Shown here: piece by piece, positions 1 to 13,826 of the stretch
How positions within the stretch are numbered: the stretch's first letter is position 1
Layout of the letters: every line of letters starts with the position of its first letter
Source of the DNA: Rhodanobacter humi
GTDB taxonomy: Bacteria > Pseudomonadota > Gammaproteobacteria > Xanthomonadales > Rhodanobacteraceae
Direction of reading: 5' to 3'
Length of the DNA stretch: 64,000 nt
Assembly (NCBI RefSeq): GCF_041107455.1
Contig: NZ_JBGBPY010000001.1
Location: 3,720,001-3,784,000, forward strand
The notes under the pieces: generated by a model
Databases searched by the model: none
Told to the model about the DNA's origin: nothing
Seen by the model: only the letters and a program-made list of their open reading frames with translations
Position numbers and translations under genes: made by a program

Positions 1-1776
1 CAGCCAGGCGAGGTCGGCGCCTTCCAGCAAAGGCGACAGCGCGGCGCGCACGGTGGCGTGGTAGTCGTCCAGCCAGGCGCGTTCGTCAGGGCCGAGCAGG
101 CCGGGTTCCAGCGCGCGGCGGTCGAACGGGCACAGGGTGAGCGTTTCGAAGGCGAGGAAGTCGCCGAACTCGGTGCGGTCGGCCTCGACCACCACGGCGA
201 GGTTCTCGTGGCGGATGCCGTGGCGGCCGGGCTTGTACAGACCCGGCTCGATCGAGGAGATCATGCCCGGCTCCAGCGCCACCAGCGCGCCGCCGCTCAC
301 CGGCGGACGAATCGACTGCGGGCCCTCGTGCACATTGAGGAAGTAACCCACGCCGTGGCCGGTGCCGTGGCCGTAGTCGCAGCAGGCCGCCCACAGCGGC
401 GCGCGCGCCAGCGCGTCGAGCTGCGGGCCGCTGGCACCCTTCGGGAAGCGCGCGCGGCTGAGCGCGATCATGCCCTTGAGCACCAGCGTCGCGTCGCGGC
501 GCTGCTCGGCGGTGGTCTCGCCCAGCGCCAGCACGCGGGTGATGTCGGTGGTGCCGCCCAGGTACTGGCCGCCGGAGTCGATCAGCAGCAGGCCCTTCGC
601 CTGCAGCGTGCTGTGCGATTCGGGCGTGGCGCGGTAGTGCGGCAGCGCGCCGTTGGCCTGGTAGCCGGCGATGGTGGCGAAGCTCTCGCCCACGAATTCG
701 GGCTGCGCGGCGCGCGCGGCGTGCACCAGGCGATGCACGTCCAGCTCGGTGAGCGGCTTGCCGTCGGCGAGTTGGTGCTCGATCTCGCGGAACGCGCCTG
801 CCAGCGCCGCGCCGTCGCGGCGCATCACCTCACGCACGCGATCCAGTTCGGCGGGATTCTTCACCGCCTTGAACGCGGTGCTGGGGTTGGCGGCCTCGAT
901 GCGTTGCACCCCGGCGGGGATCGCGTTGCTGACCGCGCAGACCACGCGGCCGGGCTCGAACATCAAGGCGTCGTCCTTGCCCAGTTCGGCCAGCGCGTCG
1001 GCGACGCCGGCATAGGGTGCGATCACGATGCCATCGGCGGCGAGCCGGGCGACCAGCGCGTCGTCGAACTTGCCGCGCTCGGCGAACAAGGTGGCCTTGC
1101 CGTCGACCGCCACCAGCAGGTGGGCGAGGAAGACCGGGTTGCACTCCACATCGCTGCCGCGCAGATTCGTCAGCCAGGCGATGTCGTCGAGGCTGGAGAG
1201 CAGGTGATGCGTGGCGCCTTGCTTGCGCAGCGCGTGGCGCAGGCGCGCGAGCTTGTCCGCGCGCGGCGTGCAGGCCCAGGCGATCGGGTGTTCGACGATA
1301 CGCGCATGGGGCAGGGCGGGGCGGTCGTGCCAGACCGCGCCGGGCAGGTCGAGGTCGCTGCGCACGCGCACGCCGTGTTCGCCCAGCCTGCCTTCCATCG
1401 CGCGCAGGCCGGCCAGCGACACGCTGTCGCCGGCCACCGCCAGCACCTCGTCACGGTGCAGCTGTGCGGCCAGCCAGTCGAGATGCTCGGGCGTGTGCGG
1501 CACGCGCAGCTTCATCAGCGCGATGCCGCTGCCGGCGAGCTGCTGCTCGGCCTGGGCGAAGTAGCGCGAGTCGGTCCACAGGCCGGCGTGCTCGCGGCTC
1601 ACGATCAAGGTGCCGGCCGAGCCGGTGAAGCCCGAAAGCCAGGCGCGCGCCTGCCAGCGCTCGGGCAGGTACTCGGAAAGATGCGGGTCGGCACTGGGAA
1701 CGATCGCGGCGGCGACGCCGTGCTGCTGCATGGCCGCGCGCAGTGCGGCGATCCGGGCGGGGATGGGGGTGCTCAT
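1..1776 (-). CDS. Aminopeptidase P family (Xaa-Pro) metallopeptidase, 3' end cut by window
   Basis: This minus-strand gene starts with ATG at 1776 and reads through to the window edge, so 592 residues are visible and the last few are missing. It begins MSTPIPARIAALRAAM, followed by two creatinase-N-type domains. The M24 'pita-bread' domain then carries DSGGQYLGGTTDITR and GHGTGHGVG...NVHEGPQ, which hold the metal-binding Asp, Asp, His and Glu residues. The tail ending PLLEGADLAWL looks like the M24_C extension of the long, APP1-like subclass rather than E. coli PepP (about 440 residues). It should remove N-terminal residues before proline in the cytoplasm. The family call is firm; the substrate range is inferred. 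Confidence 0.93.
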   Translation of the reverse strand, partial: MSTPIPARIAALRAAMQQHGVAAAIVPSADPHLSEYLPERWQARAWLSGFTGSAGTLIVSREHAGLWTDSRYFAQAEQQLAGSGIALMKLRVPHTPEHLDWLAAQLHRDEVLAVAGDSVSLAGLRAMEGRLGEHGVRVRSDLDLPGAVWHDRPALPHARIVEHPIAWACTPRADKLARLRHALRKQGATHHLLSSLDDIAWLTNLRGSDVECNPVFLAHLLVAVDGKATLFAERGKFDDALVARLAADGIVIAPYAGVADALAELGKDDALMFEPGRVVCAVSNAIPAGVQRIEAANPSTAFKAVKNPAELDRVREVMRRDGAALAGAFREIEHQLADGKPLTELDVHRLVHAARAAQPEFVGESFATIAGYQANGALPHYRATPESHSTLQAKGLLLIDSGGQYLGGTTDITRVLALGETTAEQRRDATLVLKGMIALSRARFPKGASGPQLDALARAPLWAACCDYGHGTGHGVGYFLNVHEGPQSIRPPVSGGALVALEPGMISSIEPGLYKPGRHGIRHENLAVVVEADRTEFGDFLAFETLTLCPFDRRALEPGLLGPDERAWLDDYHATVRAALSPLLEGADLAWL

Positions 1777-1891
1777 GCGCGGATGGTAACAGGCACGCAT
1801 GCCGTGCGATGCCTGCCACAGCGGCACGTGGCGCGCAACGAGCAAGATCATCGCGCAGCAAGTTTCGGCTGCGGCATTGTGTCTCGGCAGG

Positions 1892-1921
1892 CTGTCATTT
1901 CGTGTTGCCACTTACTACGAT
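1892..1921 (+). promoter_or_regulatory. Possible sigma-70-type promoter for cyoABCD
   Basis: In the gap between the divergent peptidase gene and cyoA there is a CTGTCA hexamer (1892-1897) and a TACGAT hexamer (1916-1921) 18 bases apart. Each matches four of six consensus positions. It lies about 50 bases upstream of the GTG start of cyoA. This is a by-eye match only. Confidence 0.35.
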
Positions 1922-1974
1922 GCGCGCGCCGCATCCCCACGGCATCCCCTTCTTAGCCGTCCAAAGAGTCGTTC

Positions 1975-2928
1975 GTGAGCAAACGTAGCGTCGTTTCCGC
2001 CTTGCGCTGGTCGTGCGCAGGTATGGCCGTGTTCCTCGCCGGCTGCAACATGGAAGTCCTCTCGCCGAAAGGCGACGTGGGCATGCATGAGAAGAACCTG
2101 ATCCTGATCGCGCTCGGGCTGATGTCCGTGGTGGTGATCCCGGTGATCGTGCTGACCCTGTGGTTCGCGTGGCGCTACCGCGCCTCCAACACCAAGGCAA
2201 CCTATGCACCGAAGTGGTCGCACTCGACGAAGATCGAGGCGGCGATGTGGGGCATTCCCTGCGTCATCATCGCGATCCTCGCCGTGATCACCTGGCGCAG
2301 CACGCACCAGCTCGATCCGTACAAGCCGCTGGTATCCGACGTGAAGCCGGTGACCATCGAGGCGGTGGCGATGGACTGGAAGTGGCTGTTCATCTACCCG
2401 GAATACGGCGTGGCCAGCGTCAACCAGATCGCGTTCCCGGTGGACACGCCGGTGAACTTCAAGATCACCTCGGCCACGGTGATGAATGCATTCTTCATCC
2501 CGCAGCTGGGCAGCCAGATCTACGCGATGAACGGCATGCAGACCAAGCTGCACCTGATCGCGCGCGAGGCGGGCAGCTACGACGGCCTGTCCTCCAACTA
2601 CAGCGGTGCCGGCTTCTCCGACATGCGCTTCAAGGCGATCGCCACCTCGGAGCAGGGCTTCCAGGACTGGCTGGCCAAGGCGAAGGCCAGCGCGGCCACG
2701 CTCGACCTGCCGACTTACCAGGTGCTGGAGCAACCCAGCGAGAAGGTGCCGGTGTCGTATTACGCGACGGTTGCGCCCGGCCTGTTCGAGGACATCCTGC
2801 ACAAGGACATGGGCGGCAAGCCCGCCGCAGGGCAGCCGATGCCGGGCATGCCGATGCACGGCGAGCCGGCGCATGACGGCGTCGCCGTCGCCGCCTCGCA
2901 CAACGATCACGCCAAGGCTGCGGAGTAA
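1975..2928 (+). CDS. cyoA: Cytochrome bo(3) ubiquinol oxidase subunit II
   Basis: This is subunit II of the proton-pumping quinol oxidase, 317 residues with a GTG start. A lipoprotein signal ends in FLAGC, with the lipidated Cys at residue 24. Two transmembrane segments follow (around residues 40-60 and 85-105), then a periplasmic cupredoxin domain. The stretch DWKWLFIYPEYGVASVNQ and the GSQIYAMNGMQT region closely resemble E. coli CyoA. The CuA ligand set of cytochrome c oxidases is absent, which supports quinol as the electron donor. The C-terminus is His/Met-rich (PMPGMPMHGEP). cyoB follows three bases after the stop codon. Confidence 0.95.
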   Translation: MSKRSVVSALRWSCAGMAVFLAGCNMEVLSPKGDVGMHEKNLILIALGLMSVVVIPVIVLTLWFAWRYRASNTKATYAPKWSHSTKIEAAMWGIPCVIIAILAVITWRSTHQLDPYKPLVSDVKPVTIEAVAMDWKWLFIYPEYGVASVNQIAFPVDTPVNFKITSATVMNAFFIPQLGSQIYAMNGMQTKLHLIAREAGSYDGLSSNYSGAGFSDMRFKAIATSEQGFQDWLAKAKASAATLDLPTYQVLEQPSEKVPVSYYATVAPGLFEDILHKDMGGKPAAGQPMPGMPMHGEPAHDGVAVAASHNDHAKAAE

Positions 2929-2931
2929 GTC

Positions 2932-4947
2932 ATGTTCGGAAAGCTTTCCCTCTCGTCGATACCGTTCGACCAGCCGATCGTGATGATCACCCTGCTGATG
3001 GTGGCCATCGGCGGCGCGGCCCTGCTCGGCAGCATTACCTATTTCCGCAAGTGGGGTTACCTGTGGAACGAGTGGTTCACCACGGTGGACCACAAGAAGA
3101 TCGGCATCATGTACGTCATCCTGGCGCTGGTGATGCTGCTGCGGGGCTTCGCCGACGCGATCATGATGCGCGGCCAGCAGGCGCTGGCCGCTGCCGGCGA
3201 CCAGGGCTACCTGCCGCCGCATCACTTCGACCAGATCTTCAGCGCCCACGGCACGATCATGATCTTCTTCATGGCGATGCCGTTCATCGTGGGCCTGATG
3301 AACCTGATCGTGCCGCTGCAGATCGGCGCGCGCGACGTGGCCTATCCGTTCCTGAACTCGCTGAGCTTCTGGCTCACCGCCTCAGGCGTGGTGCTGATCA
3401 TGCTGTCGCTGTTCATCGGCGAGTTCTCCACCACCGGCTGGCTGGCCTATCCGCCGCTGTCGGAGCTGCAGTTCAGTCCGGGCGTGGGCGTGGACTACTA
3501 CATCTGGGCGCTGCAGTTGTCGGGCCTGGGCACCACGCTGTCCGGCATCAACTTCATCGTCACGATCCTGCGCATGCGCACCCCTGGCATGACGCTGATG
3601 AAGATGCCGGTGTTCAGCTGGACCGCACTGGTCACCAACGTGCTGATCGTGGCGGCGTTCCCGATCCTCACCGTGACGCTGGCCCTGCTCGGCGCCGACC
3701 GTTACCTGGGCATGCACTTCTTCACGAACGACCTCGGCGGCAACGCCATGATGTACGTGAACCTGATCTGGATCTGGGGCCACCCCGAGGTCTACATCCT
3801 GATGGTGCCGTGCTTCGGCGTGTTCTCCGAGATCATCTCCACGTTCTCCGGCAAGCCGCTGTTCGGCTACAAGTCGATGGTGTGGGCCACGGTGGCGATC
3901 GGCGTGCTGTCCTTCCTGGTGTGGCTGCACCACTTCTTCACCATGGGCTCGGGCGCGAACGTCAACGCGTTCTTCGGCATCGCCACGATGGTGATCTCGA
4001 TCCCCACCGGCGTGAAGGTGTTCAACTGGCTGTTCACCATGTACCGCGGCCGCATCCGCTTCACCGTGCCGGTGCTGTGGACGATCGGCTTCATGGTGAC
4101 CTTCGTGATCGGCGGCATGACCGGCGTGCTGCTGGCGGTGCCGGGTGCGGACTTCGTGCTGCACAACAGCCTGTTCCTGATCGCGCACTTCCACAACATG
4201 ATCATCGGCGGCGTGGTGTTCGGCTGCCTGGCGGCGCTGAACTTCTGGTTCCCGAAGGCGTTCGGCTTCAAGCTGGAGGAGCGCTGGGGCAAGTGGTCGT
4301 TCTGGTGCTGGCTGGTGGGCTTCTACGTGGCCTTCTTCCCGCTGTACGCGCTCGGCTTCATGGGCGCCACCCGCCGCATGCAGCACTACGACAACCCGGC
4401 CTGGCAGCCGTACTTCGTGGTGGCCTTCATCGGCGCCGCGATCATCATGGCGGGCATCGGCTTCACCGTGCTGCAGATTGCGGTGAGCATCCGCAACCGC
4501 GACAGCAACCGCGACCTCACCGGCGACCCCTGGGGTGGCCGCACGCTGGAGTGGGCGACCAGCTCGCCGGCGCCGTTCTACAACTTCGCGGTGCTGCCCG
4601 AGGTGAGCGAACTCGACCAGTTCTGGGCGGACAAGGAGCACAAGCGCGCCTACCCGCGCCATGCCCACTACGCCGACATCCACATGCCGCGCAACACCGG
4701 CGTGGGCGTGGTGATGGGTGGCTTCGCCACGCTGCTGGGCTTCGGGCTGATCTGGCACATCTGGTGGCTGGCGATCCTGGGCCTGGCCGGCATGATCGGT
4801 GCGTTCATCGCGCGCTCCTACGACCGTGACGTCGACTACTACGTGCCCGGCGCCGAGGTCGAGAAGATCGAGCGCGAGCGGCTGGTGCCGCTGTCCAAGC
4901 TGATTGACCAGGTGGGCGCCGCTCCCGCCGAGCAGAAGGTGGCCTAA
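2932..4947 (+). CDS. cyoB: Cytochrome bo(3) ubiquinol oxidase subunit I
   Basis: This is the catalytic heme-copper subunit, 671 residues, close to the 663 of E. coli CyoB. It is polytopic throughout. It shows the WGHPEVYIL motif (CuB His, proton-channel Glu and cross-linked Tyr) followed by [11 protein letters not shown] with the two further CuB histidines. It reduces oxygen to water with electrons from ubiquinol and pumps protons across the inner membrane. Its TAA stop overlaps the ATG of cyoC by one base (4947), so the two are translationally coupled. No frame disruption is seen. Confidence 0.97.
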   Translation: MFGKLSLSSIPFDQPIVMITLLMVAIGGAALLGSITYFRKWGYLWNEWFTTVDHKKIGIMYVILALVMLLRGFADAIMMRGQQALAAAGDQGYLPPHHFDQIFSAHGTIMIFFMAMPFIVGLMNLIVPLQIGARDVAYPFLNSLSFWLTASGVVLIMLSLFIGEFSTTGWLAYPPLSELQFSPGVGVDYYIWALQLSGLGTTLSGINFIVTILRMRTPGMTLMKMPVFSWTALVTNVLIVAAFPILTVTLALLGADRYLGMHFFTNDLGGNAMMYVNLIWIWGHPEVYILMVPCFGVFSEIISTFSGKPLFGYKSMVWATVAIGVLSFLVWLHHFFTMGSGANVNAFFGIATMVISIPTGVKVFNWLFTMYRGRIRFTVPVLWTIGFMVTFVIGGMTGVLLAVPGADFVLHNSLFLIAHFHNMIIGGVVFGCLAALNFWFPKAFGFKLEERWGKWSFWCWLVGFYVAFFPLYALGFMGATRRMQHYDNPAWQPYFVVAFIGAAIIMAGIGFTVLQIAVSIRNRDSNRDLTGDPWGGRTLEWATSSPAPFYNFAVLPEVSELDQFWADKEHKRAYPRHAHYADIHMPRNTGVGVVMGGFATLLGFGLIWHIWWLAILGLAGMIGAFIARSYDRDVDYYVPGAEVEKIERERLVPLSKLIDQVGAAPAEQKVA

Positions 4948-5561
4948 TGAATACCTCCGTCATCACCGCCGGCCACGACGTGGCCGGCCACCACGAGCAC
5001 CACGACGACGGCTCCAAGACCCTGCTGGGGTTCTGGATCTACCTGATGAGCGACTGCCTGATCTTCTCGGGCCTGTTCGCCACCTTCGCCGTGATGGCCC
5101 ATGCCTACGCAGGCGGCCCCACCGGCAAGGAGATCTTCGATCTCAAGTACGTGCTGGGCGAGACCATGCTGCTGTTGGTCAGCAGCTTCACCTTCGGCAT
5201 GGCGATGCTGAACATGCACGCCGGCCGCCGCAACAAGGTGCTCGTCTGGCTGGCGATCACCTTCCTGTTCGGCGCAGCCTTCGTGGGCATGGAAATCCAC
5301 GAGTTCGCGGCCCTGATCCACGAAGGCGCGGGCCCGGACCGCAGCGCGTTCCTGTCGGCCTATTTCACCCTGGTCGGCACGCACGGCCTGCACGTCACCT
5401 GCGGCCTGATCTGGATCGTGGTCATGCTGGACATGGTGCGCCGTCACGGCCTGGACGCCGTGGTCAAGCGTCGGCTGTCCTGCCTCAGCCTGTTCTGGCA
5501 TTTCCTCGACGTGATCTGGATCTGCGTGTTCACTTTTGTCTATCTGCACGGGGTGCTGTGA
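4947..5561 (+). CDS. cyoC: Cytochrome bo(3) ubiquinol oxidase subunit III
   Basis: This is subunit III, 204 residues with five predicted membrane helices. The sequence GFWIYLMSDCLIFSGLFATF near residue 25 and HFLDVIWICVFTFVYL at the C-terminus are typical of the heme-copper oxidase subunit III family. The N-terminus is His-rich (AGHHEHHDDG). It overlaps cyoB by one base at the start and cyoD by one base at the end (TGATG). It is an accessory subunit supporting assembly and stability of the oxidase. Confidence 0.95.
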   Translation: MNTSVITAGHDVAGHHEHHDDGSKTLLGFWIYLMSDCLIFSGLFATFAVMAHAYAGGPTGKEIFDLKYVLGETMLLLVSSFTFGMAMLNMHAGRRNKVLVWLAITFLFGAAFVGMEIHEFAALIHEGAGPDRSAFLSAYFTLVGTHGLHVTCGLIWIVVMLDMVRRHGLDAVVKRRLSCLSLFWHFLDVIWICVFTFVYLHGVL

Positions 5562-5908
5562 TGTCGCACGCTCATGAACAGGCCGCCCACGGCGGCAAGC
5601 ACGGGACGCTGTCGTCCTACCTGGTCGGCTTCGGGCTGTCGCTGGTGCTCACGCTGCTGTCCTTCGGCTGCGTGATGACCGGGGTGGCGCCGCACCACCT
5701 GATCGTGCCGGGCCTGATGGTGTTCTGCGTGGCCCAGGTGCTGGTGCAGCTCGGCTTCTTCCTACACATGGGCATCGCGCCGGAGCAGCGCGAGAACCTG
5801 ATGGTGGCCGCATGCGCGTTGCTGTTCATCGCCATTGTGGTGATCGGCTCGTTGTGGGTGCTGCACAACATGAATGTCTACATGATGCCGGGGATGTCGC
5901 ACGGCTGA
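5561..5908 (+). CDS. cyoD: Cytochrome bo(3) ubiquinol oxidase subunit IV
   Basis: This is the small subunit IV, 115 residues with three membrane helices. It begins [15 protein letters not shown] and contains [11 protein letters not shown] and [16 protein letters not shown], as in the CyoD family. The start overlaps the cyoC stop by one base. The operon ends here with a terminator at 5933-5966. No cyoE (heme O synthase) follows, unlike in E. coli, so heme O synthesis must be encoded elsewhere, for example by a ctaB-type gene. Confidence 0.93.
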   Translation: MSHAHEQAAHGGKHGTLSSYLVGFGLSLVLTLLSFGCVMTGVAPHHLIVPGLMVFCVAQVLVQLGFFLHMGIAPEQRENLMVAACALLFIAIVVIGSLWVLHNMNVYMMPGMSHG

Positions 5909-5932
5909 GCTTTGCACTTCTGTTGATCGTTG

Positions 5933-5966
5933 CCGGCGGCCTCGTGAGGGGCCGCCGGTTTTGTTT
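5933..5966 (+). terminator. Intrinsic terminator of cyoABCD
   Basis: A perfect 9-bp stem (CCGGCGGCC at 5933-5941 and GGCCGCCGG at 5950-5958) is followed by TTTTGTTT. It lies 24 bases after the cyoD stop codon. Confidence 0.8.
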
Positions 5967-6023
5967 GGCTTGTGCTGCCTGCGGCAAGCCTCAAAGCGGT
6001 TTCGTCCGCCTGTCGGCGGCCGA

Positions 6024-10574
<4,551 letters not shown>

Positions 10575-10591
10575 TCCGGCGCGCCTGGCCC

Positions 10592-10942
10592 ATGCTGCGC
10601 TGGATCGCCCTGGTCCTGGTCCTGCTGCTGATCGGACTGCAGCTGAAGCTGTGGTCCGCGCACGGCGGCGTGCACGAGGTGGACGCCCTGCGCGTGGCCA
10701 TCAAGAAGCAGACCGACGAGAACACCCGCCTGCAGCAGCGCAACCAGGCGCTGGCCGCCGACGTGTCGGACCTCAAGCACGGCGACCAGGCGATCGAGGC
10801 ACGCGCGCGCACCGAACTGGGCCTCATCAAACCCGGCGAGACGTTCTACCAGGTCGACAACCAGCCCGCGGGCGCCAGCAGCACGCTGCCGTTGCCGCCG
10901 CCGGCCCGGCCCGGCGGCGCTGCCGGTGGCGTCGTCAAATGA
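10592..10942 (+). CDS. ftsB: Cell division protein FtsB (septum formation initiator)
   Basis: This is a bitopic divisome protein that forms the FtsQBL subcomplex. The protein has 116 residues. A single N-terminal transmembrane helix (residues 1-20, MLRWIALVLVLLLIGLQL) is followed by a coiled coil (about 30-70, KKQTDENTRLQQRNQALAAD). The motif region GLIKPGETFYQV then precedes a Pro/Gly-rich tail. It starts 17 bases after eno and overlaps ispD by four bases (ATGA). The position between eno and ispD is conserved in Gammaproteobacteria. Confidence 0.93.
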   Translation: MLRWIALVLVLLLIGLQLKLWSAHGGVHEVDALRVAIKKQTDENTRLQQRNQALAADVSDLKHGDQAIEARARTELGLIKPGETFYQVDNQPAGASSTLPLPPPARPGGAAGGVVK

Positions 10943-11631
10943 CCACGGCCTTGTGGTGCGTGGTGCCAGCCGCCGGTCGCGGCACGCGAATGGGCGCGGA
11001 CTGCCCCAAGCAATACCTGCCGCTGGCTGGTCGGCCACTGATCGCGCACACGCTGGAGCGGCTGGCCGCGCACCCGCGCATCGCCGGCCTGATGGTGGTG
11101 CTGGGCGCGAAGGATGAGCGCTGGTCCGGCAGCACGACTCTGCGCGGCAAGCCGGTGTGCACCGCGATCGGCGGCGCCGAGCGCAGCGATTCGGTGCTGG
11201 CCGGCCTGCATGCCCTGCCGCCCGAGGTGGGCGAGGCCGACTTCGTGCTGGTGCACGACGCCGCGCGCCCCTGCGTGCGCGAAGCCGACATCGCGCGCCT
11301 GATCGAACAGGCCGCGCAGGCGGATGGCGGCCTGCTCGGTGCACCGTTGCGCGACACGCTGAAGCGCGCGGGGGAAGGCGGGCGCAGCCTCGCCACCGAG
11401 CCGCGCGAACAGCGCTGGCGCGCCTTCACGCCGCAGATGTTCCGCCGCGGCGAGCTCACCGCGGCATTGCGCGCGGTGGCGCTCGAAGGCCGGCCGGTCA
11501 GCGACGAGGCGATGGCGATGGAACTGGCCGGCTTCCGGCCATTGCTGGTCGAAGGCGCCGAGGACAACATCAAGGTGACCACGGCGGCGGACCTCGCGCT
11601 GGCCGAATTCCTGCTGGCGAGAACCGCATGA
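10939..11631 (+). CDS. ispD: 2-C-methyl-D-erythritol 4-phosphate cytidylyltransferase
   Basis: This is the third step of the MEP isoprenoid pathway, transferring CMP from CTP to methylerythritol phosphate. The protein has 230 residues. The nucleotide-binding motif [20 protein letters not shown] lies at residues 8-27, and [11 protein letters not shown] and AFTPQMFRR follow. It overlaps ftsB upstream and ispF downstream by four bases each, giving a tightly coupled ftsB-ispD-ispF unit. Confidence 0.96.
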   Translation: MTTALWCVVPAAGRGTRMGADCPKQYLPLAGRPLIAHTLERLAAHPRIAGLMVVLGAKDERWSGSTTLRGKPVCTAIGGAERSDSVLAGLHALPPEVGEADFVLVHDAARPCVREADIARLIEQAAQADGGLLGAPLRDTLKRAGEGGRSLATEPREQRWRAFTPQMFRRGELTAALRAVALEGRPVSDEAMAMELAGFRPLLVEGAEDNIKVTTAADLALAEFLLARTA

Positions 11632-12107
11632 CTTTCCGCATCGGCAACGGCTTCGACGTGCACGCCTTCGGCACGGGCGACCACGTCACCCTGGGCGGCG
11701 TGCGCATTCCCCACGTCCGCGGCCTCGTCGCGCACTCCGACGGCGATGTGGTGATCCACGCCCTGTGCGACGCGATCTTCGGTGCACTGGCGCTGGGTGA
11801 CATCGGCAGGCACTTCCCGCCCTCCGACGAGCGTTGGCGCGATGCCGACAGCAGGCGGTTCCTGCGCCACGCGGCCCTGCTGATGGCGCAACATGGCTAC
11901 GCGCTGGGCAACGCCGACGTCACCGTGATCTGCGAATCGCCCAAGATCGGCCCGCACGCGCAGGCCATGCGCGAAAACCTCGCCGCCGACCTCGAATGCG
12001 AACTCGGCCGCGTCAGCGTCAAGGCCACCACCACCGAAAAGCTGGGTTTTGCCGGCCGTGGCGAAGGCATCGCGGCCCAGGCCTGCGTGTTGCTGGAGCG
12101 CCGCTGA
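11628..12107 (+). CDS. ispF: 2-C-methyl-D-erythritol 2,4-cyclodiphosphate synthase
   Basis: It cyclises CDP-methylerythritol 2-phosphate, two steps after IspD. The protein has 159 residues, the normal length. The zinc ligands are in GNGFDVHAF (Asp and His) and [15 protein letters not shown] (His). The C-terminal [21 protein letters not shown] is the family signature. Its start overlaps ispD by four bases, and truD follows after three bases. Confidence 0.97.
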   Translation: MTFRIGNGFDVHAFGTGDHVTLGGVRIPHVRGLVAHSDGDVVIHALCDAIFGALALGDIGRHFPPSDERWRDADSRRFLRHAALLMAQHGYALGNADVTVICESPKIGPHAQAMRENLAADLECELGRVSVKATTTEKLGFAGRGEGIAAQACVLLERR

Positions 12108-12110
12108 AGC

Positions 12111-13130
12111 ATGTCTGCATCCGAACTCCCTTTCGCCCATGGCGCTACCCCGCCTTTGGTGGCGCGTCTTCGCCTTACTCATGAAGATTTCCTCGTTGAG
12201 GAAATCTTGGGCTACGACGCCGACGGCAGCGGCGAGCACGCGCTGCTGTGGGTGGAAAAGCGCGGCGCGAACACCGACTGGGTGGCGCGCGAACTGGCGA
12301 AGTTCGCCGGCGTGCCGCCGTTGGCGGTGGGCTACGCGGGCCTCAAGGATCGCCACGCGGTGACCCGGCAGGCATTCTCGGTGCAACTGGCGGGCAAGCC
12401 CGACCTGGACTGGTCCGTGTTTCCGCATGCGGAAGTGAAGGTGCTGGCTGCCACGCGCCACGGCCGCAAGCTCAAGCGCGGCGCGTTGCGCGGCAACCGC
12501 TTCGTGCTGGTGCTGCGCGCGGCGCGGGGCGAGCGCGAACGCGCCGAACAGGTGCTGGCCGCGATCGCCGCGCGCGGCGTGCCGAACTACTTCGGCGAGC
12601 AGCGTTTCGGCCGCGAAGGCGGCAACCTGGAACAGGCACGGGCGATGTTCGCGGGACGCCGGGTGGATCGCGACAAGCGCGGTTTCCTGCTTTCCGCTGC
12701 CCGCTCGCAGATCTTCAACAGCGTGCTCGCCGCCCGCGTCGAGCGCGGCACATGGGATGCGCCGCTGGATGGCGAAATCTGGTCGCTGGCCGGTTCGCGT
12801 TCGTGGTTCGGGCCCGAGCCGTACGGCGATGTGCTGGCCCAGCGGCTTGCCAGCGGCGACATTCATCCCTCGGGCCCGCTGTGGGGGCAGGGCGAACCGC
12901 CCAGCACGGGCGAAGCGGGCGCGCTGGAACGGGAAGTCGCTGCCGCTCACGCCGATCTCGCCGAAGGCGTTGCCGCCGCGCGCATGGACCAGGAGCGCCG
13001 GCCGTTGCGCCTGCTGCCGAAAGACCTGCGCTGGCGATGGCTGGCCGACGATGCGCTGGAGCTGTCGTTCGAGCTGCCGGCAGGGGCGTATGCGACGGTG
13101 GTGGCGCGGGAAGTGGCCTCAACGTTGTAG
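12111..13130 (+). CDS. truD: tRNA pseudouridine(13) synthase TruD
   Basis: It makes pseudouridine at position 13 of tRNA-Glu. The protein has 339 residues. The catalytic Asp is in the motif GYAGLKDRHAVTRQ, and NYFGEQRFGREGGN is the second family signature. The insertion domain and C-terminal return to the catalytic fold look complete. The location directly after ispF and before surE is the usual enterobacterial order, here interrupted by a small opposite-strand smr gene. Confidence 0.95.
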   Translation: MSASELPFAHGATPPLVARLRLTHEDFLVEEILGYDADGSGEHALLWVEKRGANTDWVARELAKFAGVPPLAVGYAGLKDRHAVTRQAFSVQLAGKPDLDWSVFPHAEVKVLAATRHGRKLKRGALRGNRFVLVLRAARGERERAEQVLAAIAARGVPNYFGEQRFGREGGNLEQARAMFAGRRVDRDKRGFLLSAARSQIFNSVLAARVERGTWDAPLDGEIWSLAGSRSWFGPEPYGDVLAQRLASGDIHPSGPLWGQGEPPSTGEAGALEREVAAAHADLAEGVAAARMDQERRPLRLLPKDLRWRWLADDALELSFELPAGAYATVVAREVASTL

Positions 13131-13147
13131 GCGCACAGGGTAAGTTC

Positions 13148-13699
13148 CTACCGGAGATTCCTGAGGAGCACGACCACGGCCCCGGTGCCGCCTTGCGCCG
13201 GCCGTGCCGAAGCAAACGCGATCACGTCGTCGCGCCGGCGCAGCAGGCGGTCGGTGAGCGCCTTCAGCACCGGGCCCGCAGCCTTCGAACGCAGCCCCTT
13301 GCCGTGGATGATGCGCACGCAGCGCAGTCCGTGCTGGCGTGCCTCGGCGAGGAAGGTCGCGATGGAGGCTTGGGCGGCGGCGGCATTCATCTGGTGCAGG
13401 TCGAGCTCGTCCTGCACGCTGAACTGGCCGCGCTTCAGCTCGCGCAGCAGCTTCGGCGGGTAACCCTCGCGCAGGTAAGCCAGTTCCTCGCCCACTTCGA
13501 GTGTGGCCGGGTCGAACGCCATCTCCAGCAACTCGCCCGGCACCGCCGCCTCATCGGCTTCGAGCATGCGCGGCAACGGCTCGGGTTTCGGCACCGGCGG
13601 TGGCGCGGCGACCGGATCGATGCGACGTATCTCGCCGATCGCTTCGCGGAACAGGCGGGCGTCATCTTCGCTGATCACGGTGGGCGGCCGGCGCTTCAT
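13148..13699 (-). CDS. Smr-domain protein (MutS2 C-terminal-like)
   Basis: This is a 183-residue protein on the minus strand, convergent with truD. The C-terminal Smr domain shows LDLHQMNAAAA (the LDLHG-like motif) and CVRIIHGKGLRSK (the HGxG motif). The N-terminal half is acidic and proline-rich (PVPKPEPLPRM). Smr domains have nicking or RNA endonuclease activity in characterised cases; the role of these small stand-alone proteins is not settled. It sits as an opposite-strand insert in the ispF-truD-surE series. Confidence 0.9.
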   Translation of the reverse strand: MKRRPPTVISEDDARLFREAIGEIRRIDPVAAPPPVPKPEPLPRMLEADEAAVPGELLEMAFDPATLEVGEELAYLREGYPPKLLRELKRGQFSVQDELDLHQMNAAAAQASIATFLAEARQHGLRCVRIIHGKGLRSKAAGPVLKALTDRLLRRRDDVIAFASARPAQGGTGAVVVLLRNLR

Positions 13700-13731
13700 G
13701 CAGCGATGCTAGCAAGTCGCGGTGGCCAGCC

Positions 13732-13760
13732 GTGAAACGGCGGGTGCGCTCCGGTAAACT
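13732..13760 (+). promoter_or_regulatory. Possible promoter for surE-pcm
   Basis: GTGAAA (13732-13737) and TAAACT (13755-13760) are separated by 17 bases, in the gap between the divergent smr gene and surE. Each matches four of six consensus positions. Confidence 0.4.
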
Positions 13761-13826
13761 CGGGCAGTTGCAGGGTGCGCATGCCACGAATGGCGATGCG
13801 CCGCGGTCGACTCAACACGGATCAGC

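Noticed and set aside
1915-3249. Long minus-strand open frame over cyoA
   Set aside because: Its translation is low-complexity His/Arg/Asp-rich, the typical shadow of a GC-rich gene, and cyoA on the other strand is unmistakable.
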